From Balanoglossus misakiensis (Eukaryota; Hemichordata), in assembly GCA_040954595.2 (NCBI GenBank), contig CM082598.2, positions 6,634,001-6,698,000 of the forward strand: DNA of 64,000 bases, read 5' to 3'. Shown one piece after another: positions 57,955-64,000 of the stretch. Numbering within the stretch: the first letter of the stretch is position 1; each line of letters starts with the position of its first letter. Made by a program: the position numbers and the translations under genes. The notes under the pieces are model-generated. The model saw only the letters and a program-made list of their open reading frames with translations. It searched no databases and had not been told where the DNA came from.

Positions 57955-59067
57955 AATAGACTTGATAAGTGGTTTCAACAGTATCATGAAATCTCAGATG
58001 TACAATCAGCATTTAAAAAGAATAGAAGTACTATTGACAACATATTTATTCTAAATACTATTGTAAATTACTACCTATCACAACGTAAAGGCAAAGTTTT
58101 TTGTGCTTTTATAGACTTCGAAAAAGCCTTCGATCGTATCCAACACTATTTGTTATTTTATAAACTTATGAAAGTTTGTCTCAAGGGAAAGCTTTTCCGC
58201 TGTTTAATGTCCATGTACACAAATGTCCAAGCATGTGTCCGTTCACCTCATGGTATAACAGAATTTTTCTATTGTAAGTGTGGCCTACAACAAGGCTCTG
58301 TAATTTCACCACTCCTGTTTTGTTTCTTTGTAAATTACATGGAAACTGAACTGAAAACAGAGCATTCTTCTGGTGTTTTTATCTCAGGAATTAATTTAAT
58401 ATTGCTACTTTTTGCTGACGATCTTGTCTTGATGAGCTGCACAATGATATGTTTGCAGAGATTGCTAAATAAGCTTTCGGAGTATTGTAAAAAATGGCAA
58501 CTGAAAGTGAACCATGGTAAATCCAAAATTGTAGTTTTTAGACGAGGAGGAGTCCTTAAAAATTGTTATAAATGGTATTTGAATGGAGAAAAACTTGATA
58601 CTGCACCTTATTATAAATACCTTGGTTTATTAATGTCTAGTAGTGGGGAGTGGTACATGGCTCAGAAAACACTGGCCACTCAAGCCAGTAAAGCTGTGTT
58701 CGCATTAAAGCGCCACTTTGCAAACTTAGGGGACATCCCCCTTAATTATGCACTTAAAATTTATGATTGTAAGATTCTTCCGATTCTTAATTATGCATCG
58801 GAAATATGGGGATTCCATAATGCACATGATGTTGAAAAAGTAGAAAATAATTTCCTGCGGTCTATTTTATGTTTGAAAAGAAATACTCCAATGAGTGCCA
58901 TTAAGGCCGAGACTGGTCGTCCTGGTCTTTTGTATTATCGTCATATCAGAATACTGAAATACTGGCTAAAATTGCTCAAAACTAGACCAGGTAGTATCTT
59001 GTCAACTTGTTATAAAGTACAATGTGATAAAGCAGAAAAAATATGCATTGTTGGGCACTACAGGTAA
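57955..59067 (+). pseudogene. LINE reverse transcriptase palm to thumb
   Basis: In one frame: QSAFKKNRSTIDNIF, FIDFEKAFDRI, LQQGSVISPLLF and the intact catalytic LLFADDLVLM, followed by a thumb/C-terminal domain (NYASEIWGFHNAHDVEK, RNTPMSAIKAETGR). The frame is open to 59067, a stop that cuts off the zinc-finger tail. Confidence 0.88.
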
Positions 59068-59595
59068 AACAACTGTTATGTAATATGGGTTTTTCAGAAG
59101 TGTGGATGCAACAGGGAGTCACAAATGAAAATATTTTTTTAAAAATTTTCAGAGAGAGATGTAAGGATGTACAAATGCAAATTATCATGTGCGATGTTAA
59201 ATCCATCCCGAAATTATTCACTTATAGTCGTTTCAAATCTAGCCCACACATGGAGGAATATTTGTGTATTATTCAACACAGGGGTTTTAGAGCAGCACTG
59301 ACCCGTTTTCGTTTATCAAGTCATACCTTGCGTATAGAACAGTCAGATGGGAAAGGATAAAACCCCCAAGACCAGAAAAAACATGTCTCATATGTAATAA
59401 TGGCCAATTGAAGACGAGTATCACATGTGTTTTATCTGCCCAGCTTATACAGATTTGCGGGAAAAATTTATCCCAAGCTTTTTCCTAAATCCTCCTGTAG
59501 AATATAAGTTTCACAAACTCATGTCAACAAATAACAAATATTTATTACACCAATTGAGTAAATACATTCTCCTTGTTTTTACAAAAGAGAGATAA
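59068..59595 (+). pseudogene. LINE C-terminal tail with CCHC finger
   Basis: 59043-59360 carries YLCIIQHRGFRAALTRFRLS, and beyond 59365 frameshifted sequence gives a C-x2-C...H-x4-C finger (CLICNNG, CFICPAY). It matches the tail of the minus-strand LINE at 48830-49460, so both belong to related families. Confidence 0.7.
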
Positions 59596-59784
59596 ATTGT
59601 TACAAGGGTACACACGAGTAAATGCTTTAATGGCATGACATATTATTGTATTTCTATTTTGTATTTAAAGGGCCAATCGGCCATATATATACTGAATAAA
59701 CATATTCAATTCAATTCAATTCATATTAAGCATGGTGGGATTTGGCTGTGGACGTGTTTCCCACGATCGACCGAGAATGAAAGT

Positions 59785-60120
59785 ATACCAGCCCGTATCT
59801 CAAAAATATTTGAGGTTGCATGATAATCTTCACACCGCAAGTTAGGTAATTTATCAGTTTAAAGCTGTGTGAAATTTGAAGTGTTCCGAACGTTTTATAT
59901 AAAAGTGTTGCACTTTCTCGTGAACCCTTCATTTTCCAGTGAACGTGACTTGTTGTGACATTTTTCAAGTTTACCTATCTGTATCTCAAGAAAAATTTAA
60001 GGTTGCCCGACAATTTTTACATCGCGAGTTAGGTCTAACGCTGGGCAAAATTTGAACAGTTTAGCAAGTTTTACAAAAAAGTGTGGCACTTTCTTGTGAA
60101 CCATGCACTTTCCCGTGACG
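59785..60120. repeat. Diverged direct repeat, about 185-bp period
   Basis: 59785-59950 and 59970-60120 share the ordered phrases GTATCTCAA, AGGTTGC, GCGAGTTAGGT or GCAAGTTAGGT, GTGAAAT or GGCAAAATTTGAA, GCACTTTCT-GTGAACC. Two old tandem copies; family unknown. Confidence 0.6.
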
Positions 60121-60287
60121 TGGCTCGACTTCCACGAATCGTGCAGGGGCACCCAGTGTACACAATGTAGACTACGCGATTTGTTTTGTCCAGTGATAAT
60201 GAAACTTAGCTATACTTTCTTGTATATTTTAGAAGTTTTTTTTATAATAAAATAAATAAATTAGCGTATCTGACTGTAAAACTGTGC

Positions 60288-60476
60288 ATGACTCTGCTCC
60301 TACACGTATATTTCTACGCCTTGCAATGTCAATTTTCAGTGCATTATTGCCGATGCTACGGCCGGGTGCTATGGGCACTGTTAGCTCTGCTTGGCGGGGC
60401 TGCGTGTCTTATTACCGCAGACGTACACACAAAGCCCCGGCTGCCATGCAGAGCTACGGACACTGTGTACATGCAG
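60288..60476 (+). CDS. Candidate first exon with signal anchor, unrecognised
   Basis: An ATG at 60288 opens a frame with a strongly hydrophobic stretch (VLWALLALLGGAACLI) followed by a polar part (TADVHTKPRLPCRATDTVYM) and an excellent donor CAG/GTATGT at 60476/60477. That fits a signal peptide or type II anchor exon. CpG content rises here and TA-rich TATAATAAAATAAATAAA lies about 40 bp upstream. No second exon was found. A competing frame on the same strand exists, so this is a candidate only. Confidence 0.3.
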
Positions 60477-63400
60477 GTATGTCCGCGGCACATCTTGATT
60501 GCCACAGTGATTCATATTTTGAAGACTTGAGAATAGTGTCAAACGTACAGAAATGATTGAAGTTGTGTTTATTGATAACAAGCTTTTGCAATTTTTGATC
60601 AGTATTCTGTTACACATAACACCGACTGACCGTCTATGGTGGTACGAGGGAAATCCTCAACTAGCCCCCCCCCCCCCCCCCCCCCCCCCCCCGTGTGACT
60701 TAGCCTTTCACTCTCCACAAACTGATCAATACGGGGGGATAGGGGCAGTACAAGATTTATACGCTAAAACACAGCGAAAGTGCTAGCCAATTTCGACACA
60801 ATGCAAATTTGATTTTCGACGTCGACGATACAACCCGGCCAACTACATGCACAGCTATGAGCTACACCGAGGCTGTTGTGTCACCATCCGGGCTGAATTT
60901 AAAAGGAGCGCTTGAGGGAAGACCTCAGGGGGTTGCATCGTGATTTGTTTTAATTTTGTTACACAATATATCGATTTTAGTTAAAATTATGTCTAAACTT
61001 AAAAATTACTGTTAAATAAAAGTGCGGCAGTCCGTAAAAACCCTGAAGTACGGCATGTTTTGATTTTAGTTGTTCTTAGGGTCATTCTGTAAGTCGCTAT
61101 TTTCTGCAAAGAAAACATGTTTTTCCAACAAAAAACCACACAGATGTGTAGTTTAGATCTGATTTTGGCCATTTTATCAATTTGAGTCATTCAACTGCCG
61201 TCCTTGCTTGTTAACTTGGCATTAAACAAGCGCGGGACTTTCGCATGCCACTTTCAGTTGGGTGTATGACAGAACGTTGAGGGCGTCATCAGACTAGACA
61301 CCTTGGCAATTACAGTGAAATTGCTGACCTGCGTTCGGGCTGACTGCGACACACTTGATGACACATCTTCAAAACCACTTCCATCATTGCAAACTCAAAT
61401 TTCCACCTTGTATTGATGGTCACCTTATTTGTATTTAAAATGAAAAAGAAGAAATGTACAGACAATATCGCGTTACAGTTTATCGATCCAACGCTTTATT
61501 TATTTATTTTAAATTCCTTTAGGCATCAGGGGTTGTAATATGCCCCAGGGAGAGGGGGAGGATAACACTGTCCGCAGAGGGGGGGGGGGATAACACTGTT
61601 TGCGGAAATTTTGATTTTATTGCCCCAACTACTGAAGAGAAGACATTGATCCAATGTGAAATTTCAAAGTTGCAATTTCTAATGAAGGAGAGTAGGGCAA
61701 CACATTTTGATGTGTTATCAACGGTCTTTGATTTCTTCAGCATTGATCTTCAGACTATCTTACCCATGCAACCAGGTTTTCAATAATATATTGTCAGAAC
61801 ACTGCAAACGTCATGATACAACATCTATGTTATTGAAACAACTAAAAAATAACATCTAATTCAATTACACATCCTAATTGAAGTCAGCTAAATACAACTG
61901 AAAAATAGAAAAGGTCACCCAAAATTCAATGGACTGCTGAGTTTTTTCAGTAGTTTTACAGGAGTAGTTGAGCTTTTAAATGACATTTATTGAGGTTCTT
62001 CCATTGAATAGATTTCAGTGTTTCAAAGTATTTTCTGGAAGTGTACAAACCATGATACATTTGTTATTCTCTGAAAATAAAAAGTGAAACAGAAATTTTA
62101 AAAATAATGTGTCAAAAGTCAGATTTAAATCGCTGTGTCACAACGCAGTCAAGTATGAGTCTGAAGCTATATTGCTAGCAAGTCTCTACATTTAGTTAAA
62201 CAAGATTCTGCAGATGAAACACAGAACTTGAAAATTAATAAGTTACGACTCATGTCCCATTAGAGTTGTCATTGCTTTATGAAAATAAGATAGTGATCAT
62301 TTTCTTCTTCTTTGTATCCAAAAATAAACCTCACACACTTTAACATGTCAAATTGAAAAATTTGGAGAATAATTTTTCTCAAACACTATTTGAGGCACAT
62401 ACGGATACATACTTAAAGGCATAATTTGAAACCCAGGGGCTGAACTAATTTGCATACTGAAGGTCACGAAAGGGGAAGCCTCCTCATTGCGCAATTTTAA
62501 ACAAAACTGCCTCTATATGTTCTACCCTTTTGCTTGTTCAATAGTATAAATCACAGGAATCTTCTCAGAAATTCAGTCAAGTTGACAAAGATCTTTCAGT
62601 GTGTGTTACAAATAACTTCAGAAATTACACGCTTTGCATGAGATTTTACCACTCTGAACTCGACACATGAAATGAGCCAGAATTGTTAATCCTCTTTAAG
62701 TAATCACAGTCTCCTTTTTTAATCACTTGTGTTTGAAATTGCTCTTTACATAATTTCCATAACTTCAAAAAATAAAACAGACAATTGACAGACTTTGCTC
62801 TGATTTACATTCTCTAAAAGACAGCTGGGATATTTTCACCAACATGCTTTTCCCAAATGGATATTAGTTTCATCAAAACTCCACCTTGTAATCTGTGTTA
62901 TGCAACACAAATTATACAAATCCCTGATCAATATTTCAATGAAAAACAAAGCACTTACACAATGTACACGGTAAATGTCAATTAGGAAATATATTCTTGT
63001 AAGAATTGAGGACTAATGGTTGAAAGATCTGTAATGGCATGTTCATGATTTCAAGGCATCCTTTTTACAACAGAAATACATGTATGTTTTGAAATGACAC
63101 AACACTCTTGTACATTAATCTCATTAAGGAATTACATGTTGAGATGAATTTTGCTTTCCAGCTGTCAAGCTGTGGTAATTTTGGCTGTACCAAGAGAAAT
63201 AAATTAAGTAGAAACAAAGTTACACGTGTTTGGAGTAGAGAACTTTGTAAAGTCAGATCCCTTTTAAAGCTCCAATAGCTGCCACTTTTTACACGTATTT
63301 CATTCAACAACATACATTTTGTATTTCAATTTTTTTCTAATCTGAAGTTCACAGGTGATACCATTTTGAATTTGTGGAGTTTCTAACACCCATGTGCAGA

Positions 63401-64000
63401 TACCATGATAGTTGTGTACTCTTGCATCAGACAACTGAATAAACATGTGCCACACCTGTTAATTATCTAAATATACAACCACAATCAGGGGTTGATAATA
63501 TGCTTTGTAGATACCCATCAGTTAGGTCATATATATGAACCATTCCTAGTTTGAAAGTAAACTCATGAAAATAATGCAAAAAAATGGCATATATTGCCAA
63601 AAATGCGAGCATTTTGTGTGTCATTTTCAAAAGCCCAAGTTCTGAAATAAAGTCACCCCTTATTTACATTTGTCCATATATGGTAAAATGGTGTGTTTTA
63701 GTCTGTGGCTTTGAATGACAGTAAAATGGCATTGTTTTTCCATGGCCATCCACTGAAAATCTGTGATTTGCTAGAAGTCAACTGTCCAATTGGTCACTGC
63801 AGCTAAATTTGCACAGGTGACTTCAAGAGATTGACATCAAAGGATATCTTGGGGACTGTGATCAGCTGCTGTCATCATACACACTTTTCTGGTTGAGCTT
63901 TTCCGGTTTATTTGATACACTCTCATTGAAATCTTTGCAGACATCTTGAAGTCTCATCTCCTGTTAAAATGATAAAAAGGATTGAGCAAAGTTCACATCA
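60477..64000. other. No further gene recognised
   Basis: Contains poly-C runs (60665-60692), a G-rich duplication with GGATAACACTGT (61560-61600) and otherwise AT-rich single-copy-looking DNA. A downstream exon of the candidate gene could lie here, but I cannot point to one. Confidence 0.5.

Larger units (their letters stand above)
56398..59725 (+). mobile_element. LINE retrotransposon, 5'-truncated
   Basis: The element shows, in order, an APE-type endonuclease remnant, a reverse transcriptase, a zinc-finger tail and a 3' end with GGCCAATCGGCC, AATAAACAT and an ATTCA-type repeat tail. The ORF is broken by frameshifts near 57870-57955 and after 59067. The clade is not certain; the C-terminal CCHC finger and repeat tail fit Jockey/CR1/L2-type elements. 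Confidence 0.85.

Noticed and set aside
1-64000. tRNA and rRNA genes
   Set aside because: A visual search for the conserved tRNA arm (GGTTCGAATCC-like) and for rRNA core sequences found nothing convincing. A covariance-model scan was not possible.

Overview
The window is animal (metazoan) nuclear DNA. Protein-coding exons are short and separated by GT-AG introns, the DNA is AT-rich, and most of it is transposon-derived or duplicated intron. The only host gene that can be read with confidence lies on the + strand from 4070 (5' end not found) to the stop codon at 45178. It encodes tandem ankyrin repeats, a ROC GTPase domain, a COR domain and a C-terminal death-type domain. This is the layout of the ROCO/DAPK1 family, but no kinase domain is visible in the window. 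The species cannot be fixed; an invertebrate such as a hemichordate, cephalochordate or other marine animal would fit, and that is only an inference.

Layout. 1-4069: no certain gene; a small CpG- and NRF1-motif-containing patch near 2350-2540 could be a promoter or first exon on the minus strand. 4070-5793: two diverged ankyrin exons. 5794-10900: intron filled with transposon copies, including a 240-bp tandem repeat that carries nuclear-receptor-type half-site arrays. 10901-34586: an expanded array of nine near-identical ankyrin exons, each about 99 or 102 bp and phase 0-0. They are embedded in several copies of the same duplicated introns (about 4-5 kb per unit). Within these introns lie a broken Ty3/Gypsy LTR retrotransposon (13693-18327, minus strand) with a PIF/Harbinger-like element inside it, a 16-copy 157-bp satellite (26430-28945) and TTAA-flanked palindromic MITEs. 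37895-38861: two more diverged ankyrin exons. 39055-41797: ROC exons with G1, G3 and G4 motifs. 43445-45178: COR and death-domain exons.

After the gene come a 142-bp tandem repeat (45288-45770), a 25-bp minisatellite with a 200-bp higher-order period (46846-47606), two LINE fragments lying head to head (48830-50200), a Helitron-like element with a perfect 14-bp hairpin (50929-52980), and a more complete LINE (about 56398-59725). The last 4 kb holds no certain gene, only a candidate signal-anchor exon near 60288-60476.

The strongest story is the growth of the ankyrin array. Intron-plus-exon cassettes were copied, some cassettes lost their exon through one shared insertion event, and later transposon insertions can be dated relative to the duplications because empty sites survive in the paralogous introns.
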